Under the pieces are notes generated by a model. The model was given only the letters and a program-made list of their open reading frames with translations, did not search any database and was not told the origin of the DNA. DNA of 64,000 nucleotides from Sphingobacteriales bacterium 50-39 (GTDB taxonomy: Bacteria > Bacteroidota > Bacteroidia > Chitinophagales > Chitinophagaceae). The stretch lies in contig MKTZ01000027.1 of assembly GCA_001898505.1 (NCBI GenBank), positions 1 through 64,000 of the forward strand, given 5' to 3'. The position numbers and the translations under genes are program-made. Below are positions 53,848 through 62,455 of the stretch, piece after piece (position 1 is the first letter of the stretch; each line of letters begins with the position of its first letter).

Positions 53848-54870
53848 ATGAAGAAAATAGGATTTTTATCGTTCGGACATTGGTCCAATCATCCAGCCTA
53901 TAAAACCCGTACGGCGAGCGACACATTGCTTCAGTCCATCGATCTGGCCGTTGCTGCCGAAGAGATCGGCGTAGATGGGGCGTATTTTCGAGTACATCAT
54001 TTTGCGGCTCAGTTAGCATCTCCATTCCCTTTGCTTTCGGCTATCGGCGCCAAAACAAGCAAGATAGAGATTGGGACAGGCGTTATTGACATGCGGTATG
54101 AGAATCCCCTCTATATGGTGGAAGACGCCGGGGCCGCTGATCTAATTTCGGGCGGGCGATTGCAATTGGGGATCAGCAGAGGTTCGCCGGAACAAGTGAT
54201 CGATGGGTGGCGTTATTTTGGGTATGAACCGGCTAAAGGAGAATCCGACGCAGATATGGGACGCCGTAAAGCGTTGCAATTTTTGGATAAACTCAAAGGT
54301 GTTGGATTTGCCGAGCCTAACCCGTTCCCAATGTTCCCTAATCCACCGGGCTTGTTACGATTGGAACCGCACTCCCAGGGGTTGCGGGAGCGTATTTGGT
54401 GGGGAGCTGCCTCTAATGCCACGGCTATCTGGGCGGCTGAAAACGGCATGCACCTGCAAAGTTCTACCTTGAAATTCGACGAAAGCGGCAAGCCATTCCA
54501 TGTACAACAAGCAGAACAGATCCGATTGTACAAGGAAGCATGGAAAAAAGCGGGACATAAGCGCGAACCAAGGGTGTCGGTGAGCCGGTCGATTTTTGCG
54601 TTGGTCACTGATCAAGACAGATACTTATTTGGACAGGAAAGCAATAGAGCCGATAGTATTGGGTTTATTGAAAAAGACAGACGCGCCATTTTCGGAAGAA
54701 GCTATGCCGCGGAGCCGGACCAGCTCATCAGGGAGTTGGCCCAGGACGAAGCCATCCAGGAAGCGGATACGCTCCTTCTGACGATACCCAATACGTTAGG
54801 GGTTGACTACAATGTACACGTCCTGTCGTCTATTTTGAAGCATGTTGCGCCCGGATTGGGGTGGCGTTAA
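53848..54870 (+). CDS. Luciferase-like flavin-dependent oxidoreductase
   Basis: This 340-residue protein has the bacterial luciferase-like fold: SFGHWSNHP near the N-terminus, DGAYFRVHHF, the IEIGTGVIDMRYENP strand and DLISGGRLQLGISRGSP, which forms part of the FMN site. LLM-class oxidoreductases use reduced FMN. The ATG at 53848 is preferred over an upstream start at 53794. The substrate is unknown. Confidence 0.9.
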   Translation: MKKIGFLSFGHWSNHPAYKTRTASDTLLQSIDLAVAAEEIGVDGAYFRVHHFAAQLASPFPLLSAIGAKTSKIEIGTGVIDMRYENPLYMVEDAGAADLISGGRLQLGISRGSPEQVIDGWRYFGYEPAKGESDADMGRRKALQFLDKLKGVGFAEPNPFPMFPNPPGLLRLEPHSQGLRERIWWGAASNATAIWAAENGMHLQSSTLKFDESGKPFHVQQAEQIRLYKEAWKKAGHKREPRVSVSRSIFALVTDQDRYLFGQESNRADSIGFIEKDRRAIFGRSYAAEPDQLIRELAQDEAIQEADTLLLTIPNTLGVDYNVHVLSSILKHVAPGLGWR

Positions 54871-54886
54871 AAGAGATAGCCCCGCC

Positions 54887-55132
54887 TGCAGAGAGTATGC
54901 AGTTGACGGCTTTGAATTGGATGCGGTGGACTATCTTGTTAAACCCTTCTCTTTTGAACGATTTTTCAAAGCCATCACCAAGTTGAACCGGTTGATGGGC
55001 CGTGAAGCGTTGGCAACCGTAATCGACGAGGCGCCTAACCCTTCCGCCTTTATTTACCTGAAGGTAGATCGGGATATGAAAAAGGTTTTTGTGAATGAGA
55101 TCGAGTACATCGAAAGCTGGCCTTTTAGCTAA
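54887..55132 (+). pseudogene. Remnant of a LytTR response regulator
   Basis: Between the oxidoreductase stop and a stop at 55132 one frame reads EYAVDGFELDAVDYLVKPFS and later FIYLKVDRDMKKVFVNEIEY, followed by IES. This matches the end of a receiver domain and the start of a LytTR domain. The N-terminal receiver half and the rest of LytTR are absent. The fragment abuts the C-terminal end of the convergent NarL-type gene at 55125, marking a rearrangement joint. Confidence 0.7.
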
Positions 55133-55763
55133 TGCCGCCGTCGCGGAATTTGGCCACGGCTTCCAATTGCGAATGCACCTGCATTTTCTGGTAAATATTT
55201 TTTATGTGGGTGCGCACGGTATCCAAAGAAATATAATATTGAGCGGCGATGGCTTTGTAACCCGTCCCCCGGGACAAAGCAGTGAGTATCTCCTGCTCAC
55301 GCGCTGTTAGCTGATAGGGGGTCTCGGTGGCAGGAGCGTATTTATGCATACTGGCGATGACCATCCGGGCCACGTTGGGGCTCATGGGTGCGCCGCCGGT
55401 AAGAACTTCCTGCATAGCCTCCAGGAGACGGTCGGACAGATGCTTTTTCAGGAGGTAACCGGAGGCGCCGGCAAAGATGGCCTCCAGCACATTGGCCTGA
55501 TCGTCAAATACGGTGAGCATGATGATGGGCGTTTTTTTGTCGAAGGCGCGTACCCTTTTGACGGCTTCGATGCCGTTGATACCACCGGGCATATCGATGT
55601 CCATCAGGATGACCTCCGGCTGTAGTTGTTTTACCTGCGTCTCCACCTGCAGCACATGGGGGAAACTACCCAGCACTACATACCCCTGTGAGTAGGTGAG
55701 CAACTGAGCTATACTCTCCCTCAATGAATGATTATCCTCATATATCAACACACCTGTTGGCAT
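55125..55763 (-). CDS. NarL/LuxR-family response regulator
   Basis: The protein has 212 residues from the ATG at 55763. The receiver domain has D55 (VILMDIDMPGG) and a C-terminal LuxR HTH (LTAREQEILTALSRGTGYKA, then DTVRTHIKNIYQKM). It lies directly downstream of the TPR sensor kinase gene, on the same strand with a 67-bp gap, so it is its likely partner. Confidence 0.9.
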   Translation of the reverse strand: MPTGVLIYEDNHSLRESIAQLLTYSQGYVVLGSFPHVLQVETQVKQLQPEVILMDIDMPGGINGIEAVKRVRAFDKKTPIIMLTVFDDQANVLEAIFAGASGYLLKKHLSDRLLEAMQEVLTGGAPMSPNVARMVIASMHKYAPATETPYQLTAREQEILTALSRGTGYKAIAAQYYISLDTVRTHIKNIYQKMQVHSQLEAVAKFRDGGIS

Positions 55764-55830
55764 AAAAATAATTTCACCCAAGTACAATCCTCTCGCAAAT
55801 TTGGTCAAAAAAAGGGAAAATGCGCATCCC

Positions 55831-57696
55831 TCAATCATGTGATATTACCGTGAGCGTCACCTCGGCGCCCGCCCCTGGCTGGCTGGTAATTGCCAGCTCT
55901 CCATTCATCCGGCCGGCCCGCTGCTCCATATTTTTCAACCCGTTGCCGTTCTTTGCGGTGTCCGTGCAGAACCCGACGCCATTGTCCTTCACCCGGATAC
56001 TTATCTGCCCGTCGCTGCTGGCGATGTTTATAGCCACCTTTGTGCACTGGCTGTATTTCGCCGCATTGTTGACTGCTTCTTTGAAGATCAGATAGACGTC
56101 TCGTCGCGTCTGGAGCCCCAGTTTTATATTGCTAAAATCGCCTGCTTCTTCAAAGGAATGATCGATATTCAGGGGGTCGAATATATCCGCCGCAAATTCT
56201 TTCATTTTAAAGATGATCTTTTCCAGTGTATCGTTCACCGGGTTGATCGTCCAAACGATATCGTTCATGTTTTCCAGTATAAGGCCCGAGTGTTCGTGGA
56301 TCTTTTTGAGCTGTTCATTCACTTTTCCGTCCACCGGGGTGGTTGCCAACGCCACTTTGCTGATGATATTGATGCTGGATAGGGCGGAACCCATGTCATC
56401 ATGAAGATCGCGGGCGATCGTATTACGCATCTTTTCCAGTTCGATGAGGCGTCTGGCTTTGTGAACAACCCTATAACGGTTGATAATAAGGATGCCGATG
56501 AAAATGGCGAGTATCACGAATGCGATCGCGGCATTGCGGATCACTTTCTGCCGTCCGACGACGGCAAGCGTCAGCAGCTGGTCCTTTTTCAATAGAGTGA
56601 TCTCTTTTTCCTTCTTATCCGCCTCGTACTGCGCTTGCAATTGCTCTGTCTTTTCATTTTGCGCGGCCAATTGGAGGCTGTCCTGCAAATCGCCTTTTTT
56701 TTCCAGCCATTGATAGGCCTTGCGCCAGTCGCCGGTGGCCTGGTATAGAATAGCCAGTTGTGCAGCCGCATCGGGCGTGTAGTTGGCCATCCTGAGACTG
56801 TCATTCAGCCTGTAGCTCAATAGCAGGTAGTTCTCTGCCTCCTGGTACCTTTTCACCTTTGCCAATGATTTACCAACATTCATTGCCTCATATGCCTGAT
56901 CTGCGCGATCATCGTCGCCCGCAAAGATCTTATAGGCGCTGTTGTAGCTTTGCAGGGCCTTGCTATAATTTGCAAGCGCAAACCAGGCATCCCCATACCG
57001 TTCCTGCAAGATGCCTTTTTGGTAATGAGCTCCCTGCATGGCATTGATAAAGGGGAAACAAATATTACAAACTCCCAGGCTGCTGTCCGGCATCGCCATT
57101 CTTATATAGACGATGCAGAGGCTGGCCGCAGCATCGAAGAAATGCAAGGTATCATGCAGGGACCTGAACAGCTGCATGCCCTCCTTGAAATAGGGGATCG
57201 CTTTGCGATATTGTCCCTGTTCCCGGTAGAGAATGCCCATTTGGCGACTAACCAATCCCTTTACCTGCGGGTCGTCCAGTTGCTGGGCCAGGGAGTCGGC
57301 GACAAACAGGTATTTGGCGCTATTCGTGAACTCGCTGTGGTTGGAATAGGCGAGCCCTAAGTTAATCAGGGTGTACACCTGTTCGCGGATGTCGTTCAGC
57401 TCCCCAAAAAGCTTTGCCGAGAGTTGCAGATCGGGGAAGGCTTTGTCATAGGAGCCCTTATGCATCCAGGCCCAGCCCCTGGTCTTGTAGGCGTAGGCGG
57501 CCAGACGCTTGTCGCCTGTACGACGAGCCTGTTCCAGGTCCTTTTCAGCGATGGACAGGGCGGAGTCGGGGGCCCGTGAGATGATCTTGAACGCAGCGCG
57601 AACCTCTGCAATCGCGGAGGAATCTTTGTCTCCCTGCGCCGGGCAATAACCGGCGGTGAATAAGAAGACTGTTACGATGAATATGATTGGACGCAT
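55831..57696 (-). CDS. TPR-containing sensor histidine kinase (HisKA_3 type)
   Basis: This 621-residue protein has a signal peptide (..AGYCPAQ) and a periplasmic TPR-rich region (about 30-370), then a transmembrane helix (about 395-415). The HisKA_3 motif RDLHDDMGSALSSINI has phospho-accepting H432, and the C-terminal HATPase includes VKDNGVGFCTD and GNGLKNMEQRA. TPR sensor kinases paired with LuxR regulators are common in Bacteroidetes. The ATG at 57696 gives the signal peptide; the upstream extension does not. Confidence 0.9.
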   Translation of the reverse strand: MRPIIFIVTVFLFTAGYCPAQGDKDSSAIAEVRAAFKIISRAPDSALSIAEKDLEQARRTGDKRLAAYAYKTRGWAWMHKGSYDKAFPDLQLSAKLFGELNDIREQVYTLINLGLAYSNHSEFTNSAKYLFVADSLAQQLDDPQVKGLVSRQMGILYREQGQYRKAIPYFKEGMQLFRSLHDTLHFFDAAASLCIVYIRMAMPDSSLGVCNICFPFINAMQGAHYQKGILQERYGDAWFALANYSKALQSYNSAYKIFAGDDDRADQAYEAMNVGKSLAKVKRYQEAENYLLLSYRLNDSLRMANYTPDAAAQLAILYQATGDWRKAYQWLEKKGDLQDSLQLAAQNEKTEQLQAQYEADKKEKEITLLKKDQLLTLAVVGRQKVIRNAAIAFVILAIFIGILIINRYRVVHKARRLIELEKMRNTIARDLHDDMGSALSSINIISKVALATTPVDGKVNEQLKKIHEHSGLILENMNDIVWTINPVNDTLEKIIFKMKEFAADIFDPLNIDHSFEEAGDFSNIKLGLQTRRDVYLIFKEAVNNAAKYSQCTKVAINIASSDGQISIRVKDNGVGFCTDTAKNGNGLKNMEQRAGRMNGELAITSQPGAGAEVTLTVISHD

Positions 57697-57796
57697 GGCA
57701 GCTGCTTTCCTGGTGTGAAGTCTCTCACAAGAAAGCAAAAAAACTGCAATATGTAAAGAGCTGGCAGATAAAAAATCGGAAAAGGGGCCGCCGGCA

Positions 57797-58873
57797 TCAA
57801 TTGGCTACGAAGATCGTGTGCGAGCCGTACGACACGTTGCCTTTGGATGAATTGTTGGCCCAGAAAGTTACGATGTAAGTATAGCCTGGCTTGATGTTGC
57901 TTGTCCCGAATTCGACGATCGTGCTGTCGGGGAATCCGGACACGGGCAGGCCCGAATGTGCGTTTGTGCCATCGGTGCCGGTAAATGCTACATCCACGTT
58001 GTTTTTCAGGTTCTTACCGATGACGTGAAGTCTAAGAACGGCGCCACTGGCTGCGGATAGCGAAATAGTGCGAACTCCCCCTCCGGCCAGGTATTCATTA
58101 TCATAGTGCATATCGGTGATTGCCATGAGGGGCGAAATACCGAAAGGCAACATGGCCACGGCTGTTTTCCCATCACCATTGGTAACGCTGCAGGGTAGGT
58201 ATTTTACGGAATCTTCATTGTTGACCTCGCCAAAAAAGGATTTGGGCAGATAGGTATAAGCAAACCAGCGGTTGCTATATTCTCCATAAGGATTGGCGCC
58301 TCCGCTATCGAGCTTCAAAATCGGCATGGTCTGACCGTTGATCGAGATGCTGGTGCTATTCCAGGTGAATCCCCGGCCAAAGAGGTACGTGGAATCTCCC
58401 GGCCGCGTCGGATCACCGAGACGAGGGGACCATACGCCCTGTAGCGAAAGGGTCATTTTGAATTTAATGGCTTTAGGGATCGCTTTGAACTTTCCATTAG
58501 CCGATATTTTCAGATCGAGGACGCCGTCTGAATTGACAGTCAATATCTGGGAAATGGAATCGGGGGGCAGTAAAATCTGTAATTGCGTGCTGGTAGCGCT
58601 GACAATTTTGAAGTAGCCTGATCCATCGTCATCGCGAAACCAAACGCTGTCTTTTGTTTTATCGGGGTTGAACCCTGTGCCTGTGATGGTTACGACATCA
58701 GATGTATAAGGGTTTGCGGGAGAATAGCTGGTAACAGATATGGTGTCGCTCTTGTTGTTGCTACCGCCGCCGCCGTTGTTATTGTTGCCCCCGTTCCCAT
58801 TGACGGCGGTGTTTTTCTGACAAGCAGCGAACAGGCAGAGTAGAAAGATCAGCCAGGAAAGGATGCTTTTCAT
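57797..58873 (-). CDS. IPT/TIG-domain lipoprotein
   Basis: This 358-residue lipoprotein has lipobox LFAAC (C18), a Gly/Asn-rich linker and an IPT/TIG domain (SYSPANPYTSDVVTITGTGF about 50-69). The C-terminal half contains further beta-rich, IPT-like segments. IPT/TIG lipoproteins are often surface proteins, some binding polysaccharides. It is monocistronic. The ligand is unknown. Confidence 0.8.
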   Translation of the reverse strand: MKSILSWLIFLLCLFAACQKNTAVNGNGGNNNNGGGGSNNKSDTISVTSYSPANPYTSDVVTITGTGFNPDKTKDSVWFRDDDGSGYFKIVSATSTQLQILLPPDSISQILTVNSDGVLDLKISANGKFKAIPKAIKFKMTLSLQGVWSPRLGDPTRPGDSTYLFGRGFTWNSTSISINGQTMPILKLDSGGANPYGEYSNRWFAYTYLPKSFFGEVNNEDSVKYLPCSVTNGDGKTAVAMLPFGISPLMAITDMHYDNEYLAGGGVRTISLSAASGAVLRLHVIGKNLKNNVDVAFTGTDGTNAHSGLPVSGFPDSTIVEFGTSNIKPGYTYIVTFWANNSSKGNVSYGSHTIFVAN

Positions 58874-59090
58874 AATGGTGTTTGTTTAATGATCAAGCTG
58901 TAAAGTTTGATCATAACCGTAGGAAAAGCTATCCCCTAATGATGTGATTTGCGGGCTGCACCCGGCTGGCTTCCTGCCATTTTATAAGCATCTTGCATAC
59001 AGGCCGGAAGACCGATCTTTTACCGCACCAAATGGGCCGCAAATAGCAAGTGCCACCAAAGGCTACTATTTTGTTCATGATCTTTAAGAT

Positions 59091-59693
59091 TTATGATAGT
59101 TCAATGTGTTTAATAATTTTAGCGGGAACACCCCCTACAATGGTATTTGCAGGAACATCCTTTGATACTACCGCCCCTGCCGCTACGATAGCATTTTCCC
59201 CGACGGTGACCCCGGGCAATATCGTAGCTGCAGCACCAATCCATGCATTGCGCTTAATAACTATCGGCCTGCAAATCAGTGCTCTTCTGTCAGCCGGATC
59301 GGTGGGATGATTTTCGGTGATGAGATTTACTTTGGGTCCAAGGAGAACATGATCTTCTATTATAATACCACCCATGTCAAGAAAGGAACAAGAATGGTTG
59401 ATGAATACATTTTTTCCTATATGGATAAACCGTCCAAAATTGGTGTGAAAGGGGGTGAAGACCGTGGAACTTTCATCTAATGGAGCGCCGACAATTTCGC
59501 TTAATCGTTCCCTTATTTGATCGATGGTTGTAGAAATATTAAGTTCAACGGATAGTTTTATCGTCCGGGAAACAACCTCCTGCACTTTATAATACTGGGG
59601 GTCATCCAATCTGATGGGCTTTCCGGCTTTCATTCTATCAAATATGTCCCTATTGTCCTGACTGGAGGCAGGTTGATCTTCCGGGAGTTTCAT
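59091..59693 (-). CDS. Hexapeptide-repeat sugar O-acetyltransferase
   Basis: This 200-residue protein has an N-terminal maltose-acetyltransferase-like helical part and a left-handed beta-helix built of hexapeptide repeats (HIGKNVFINHSCSFLDMGGI, then WIGAAATILPGVTVGENAI). The His in INHS is the expected catalytic position. It resembles maltose/galactoside O-acetyltransferases (MAT/LacA type). It is divergent from nothing obvious and precedes an AraC regulator on the same strand. Confidence 0.85.
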   Translation of the reverse strand: MKLPEDQPASSQDNRDIFDRMKAGKPIRLDDPQYYKVQEVVSRTIKLSVELNISTTIDQIRERLSEIVGAPLDESSTVFTPFHTNFGRFIHIGKNVFINHSCSFLDMGGIIIEDHVLLGPKVNLITENHPTDPADRRALICRPIVIKRNAWIGAAATILPGVTVGENAIVAAGAVVSKDVPANTIVGGVPAKIIKHIELS

Positions 59694-59778
59694 TAGCTCT
59701 GTATTTTATTTTACAGAGCAAAGGTATTCTCGTTATTCCCCCTACTGGTAATGATTATCAAACCAGTGATTAAGGATT

Positions 59779-60663
59779 TCAAACTTCCAGCGCCCGAAGT
59801 GATTTTGGGTTTGTGCCCGTGAGCCGCTTAAAGTAATTGTTAAAATAGGTAGGGTATTCAAAGCCAAGTGCGTAGGCAATATCGGCAATGTTCCAGTTAG
59901 TGTGTTGCAATAAAGCTTTTGCTTCACTGATGATGCGGTCGCTGATATGGGCAGTGGTGGGCTTCCCGGTGACTTCTTTTACGGCGCGGTTGAGATAGTT
60001 GACATGCACGTTCAGGCTATCGGCATAGTCCTGGGCCGTCTTTAGCTGCAAGGGACGCTCGGAGCTTTCAATGGGAAACTGCCTTTCCAGCAGTTCCAAA
60101 AACACGGAAGTAAGGCGGGAGGCGGCATTTTTGTGTTGATCATAGTTTCCTGAAGGCTGCATCTTAAGAGCTTCGTGGATGATCAAGTTAATATAGTTGC
60201 GTATGAGGTCATCCTTGTAGGTGTAGTCAGTCTGCTGCTCTTCTATCATTTTGCGGAAGATGCTGTTTAGAAACTCACGTTGTGGCTCCGTTATCTTTAA
60301 AATGGGAGTGCCTCCGATCTTGAAGAAAGGTGACTGTTGCAAGCTTTCCGAACGATCAGACAGCTTTAAAAAGTCTTCCGAAAAGAGGCAGGTATAGCCT
60401 GTGTACGTTGAGGAAACAGTCTCCCATGAATAAGGGATGTGAGGGTTGCCGAAAAATAAAACGGTACCCTCCGTTTGAAAACTTTTGTCGGCGTAATGAA
60501 TGATGCTCTTACCCGTTGTCAGGCATATTTTATAAAAATCTTTTCTGCTGTAAATTCGGGTTGCGTTGCTGTCACTTTCTATTTGAAATACATTAAACCC
60601 CTTTAGCTTCAGTTCATTATTGAACGTTGAAACAGAACGGGCGTTTTTATTTGTATTTGGCAT
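59779..60663 (-). CDS. AraC-family transcriptional regulator
   Basis: This 294-residue protein has an N-terminal cupin-like sensing domain (about 30-140) and a C-terminal AraC HTH pair (about 190-290), including AKALLQHTNWNIADIAYALG and FNNYFKRLTGTNPKSLR. It lies upstream of the acetyltransferase gene on the same strand with an 85-bp gap and may regulate it. The effector is unknown. Confidence 0.9.
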   Translation of the reverse strand: MPNTNKNARSVSTFNNELKLKGFNVFQIESDSNATRIYSRKDFYKICLTTGKSIIHYADKSFQTEGTVLFFGNPHIPYSWETVSSTYTGYTCLFSEDFLKLSDRSESLQQSPFFKIGGTPILKITEPQREFLNSIFRKMIEEQQTDYTYKDDLIRNYINLIIHEALKMQPSGNYDQHKNAASRLTSVFLELLERQFPIESSERPLQLKTAQDYADSLNVHVNYLNRAVKEVTGKPTTAHISDRIISEAKALLQHTNWNIADIAYALGFEYPTYFNNYFKRLTGTNPKSLRALEV

Positions 60664-60755
60664 CCCACAAAGTTAAGAAAATCAAAACAGGTAAGGGCCG
60701 GGTGATTTTAATCCGTGCCCCACTCTGCCGCCGTGAAGCCAAATAATAGTTGCTT

Positions 60756-61811
60756 TTACTCAGTGACCTCCCCCGACTGGATATTCAGGCGGAACAGCTG
60801 CAATTTTCGGATCACATTGTCACTTACGGCGGTAGTTCCATAGGCAAATCCACCACCGAGGGGCAGGAAGAAAGGCACCCACATTTGCTTGTTCAGATAT
60901 TCTTTCGACCCCAGCACATAAAACTGGTGACCGACGGGAAATACAGGAAAGACATTCCCATCCATCATCACAAAAATATGCTCGCCATCACAAAAGCCCC
61001 AGACCTTATGCGTATAGTACATCTGCCCGTTCTCATCCGGGATATGCAGCTCCATAAGGGAATCTTTACCTTTTTTAATCTCGTATTTCAAAATAGACGG
61101 CGCATTGTTCCTGAATTCATCCACGGTGGCATAAACGCCTGTTACCAACCTGGTCGCCGTGTCCATTGCATAATCGAATCTCGACCTGGCAAAGGAATCG
61201 ATTTGCTTATAGGAAACCACCCTTTTTGCCGTCCTGTCGTCGAGTAGCGTATGGTCGGCAGCTTTGTCCATGAACAGCGCAATCAGCTCCGGCAAGCGGT
61301 GTGCTATTACCAGCTCCGTTGAACTTCTCGCGTAGGTTGCCGTTGTGTCCATATAGGTCAGCGGTGTATAACCACTCCCTGATGCCAGGTAGGCTTCAAA
61401 CCGGAATGAGATGGCACAGTGTTCCCGGACCATATTAACCTGGGAAGCATCCGGGTCGGAAACCCAAAGATCTTTTATGACGACCAGCAGGCGATGTTTG
61501 GCTGTTGGCGCGGTGAACCCGGCATTCAGATAGCTTGTCAGTTGCGCGGTTGCGGGTCCGTCCAGTAATATTTCTTTTTGCGCATGTCCGCCTTTTTTGA
61601 CCAGTCCTATCCTGGATGTATCACTCCTGAGATCCGATACGCGGATACTATCGAAGAGCAGCGGATAGTGCTGCCCACCTTCTTTTGGCGTCAAATGGGC
61701 ATGGACGGTGGTACATTTCTTTTTGATAATCTGTTGCCCGACATCACGAGTCTGTGATCGGGTATGGAATAGGGTCAAAGATAACAGCAGGGTTAGGAGT
61801 GGCGACTTCAT
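60756..61811 (-). CDS. Exported hypothetical protein
   Basis: This 351-residue protein has a signal peptide (MKSPLLTLLLSLTLFHTRSQ). The mature part is a mix of beta strands and helices with no recognisable motif; a hydrophobic segment occurs near 318-333 (FFLPLGGGFAYGTTAV). It may be envelope-associated. It is monocistronic. Confidence 0.6.
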   Translation of the reverse strand: MKSPLLTLLLSLTLFHTRSQTRDVGQQIIKKKCTTVHAHLTPKEGGQHYPLLFDSIRVSDLRSDTSRIGLVKKGGHAQKEILLDGPATAQLTSYLNAGFTAPTAKHRLLVVIKDLWVSDPDASQVNMVREHCAISFRFEAYLASGSGYTPLTYMDTTATYARSSTELVIAHRLPELIALFMDKAADHTLLDDRTAKRVVSYKQIDSFARSRFDYAMDTATRLVTGVYATVDEFRNNAPSILKYEIKKGKDSLMELHIPDENGQMYYTHKVWGFCDGEHIFVMMDGNVFPVFPVGHQFYVLGSKEYLNKQMWVPFFLPLGGGFAYGTTAVSDNVIRKLQLFRLNIQSGEVTE

Positions 61812-61995
61812 TGGATAACATTATAGAACGCCAATGTAATAAATCCCGGCAATATATCCTATGCCGCGTCATGGCGGGTTTGTCATTCCGGGCGCTGGTA
61901 AGCGGGGACGGGAATACTGACGGAATTGGGGCCATTTTGCGATATTTGCCAGGAAAGGTTTTTTAGTATCTATTAACTCCTATCAACTTCAGACC

Positions 61996-62454
61996 ATGCC
62001 AACAACTGCTCAAACGCATCAGGCGAACAGACTTATTTTTCTGGGACTTATTTTATTCCTGCTGGGACTGACCGTGGGATTATTTGTCCATAATATGATA
62101 AACCCGCGTATGGCCCTTTCCGCACATCTTGAAGGAATAGTAAATGGGATATTTTTAATGGTGCTCGGGATAATATGGACAAGGCTGATGCTGTCCCCGG
62201 CGTGGCTTCGCATCGCATTTTGGCTGACAGCCTACGGGACCTTTGCCAACCTTGTAGCAGTTGTGGTTGCCGCCATTACAGGATACGGAAAAATGATGCC
62301 CATTGCAGGCGGGCAACAGGGTATTGCGTTTATTGAAGGGCTCATCTCATTTTTGCTCATATCGCTGTCTCTATGTATGCTGGCTATTTGCGTTATTGTG
62401 TTGACGGGATTTTATAAATACATGAAACAACCCCGGGTGGAATCTATTAGTTGA
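61996..62454 (+). CDS. Hydroxylaminobenzene-mutase-like membrane protein
   Basis: This 152-residue protein has four transmembrane helices. The pattern FLLGLTVGLFVHNMINPRMA, then LSAHLEGIVNGIFLM and GYGKMMPIAGGQQG, matches the HabA/HabB hydroxylaminobenzene mutase family (NPRxGLSAHLEG motif). Known members rearrange hydroxylaminobenzene to aminophenol. Related proteins in Bacteroidetes are often called hydrogenase-like, without proof. Its stop is one base before the stop of the converging permease gene. Confidence 0.7.
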   Translation: MPTTAQTHQANRLIFLGLILFLLGLTVGLFVHNMINPRMALSAHLEGIVNGIFLMVLGIIWTRLMLSPAWLRIAFWLTAYGTFANLVAVVVAAITGYGKMMPIAGGQQGIAFIEGLISFLLISLSLCMLAICVIVLTGFYKYMKQPRVESIS

Positions 62455-62455
62455 G

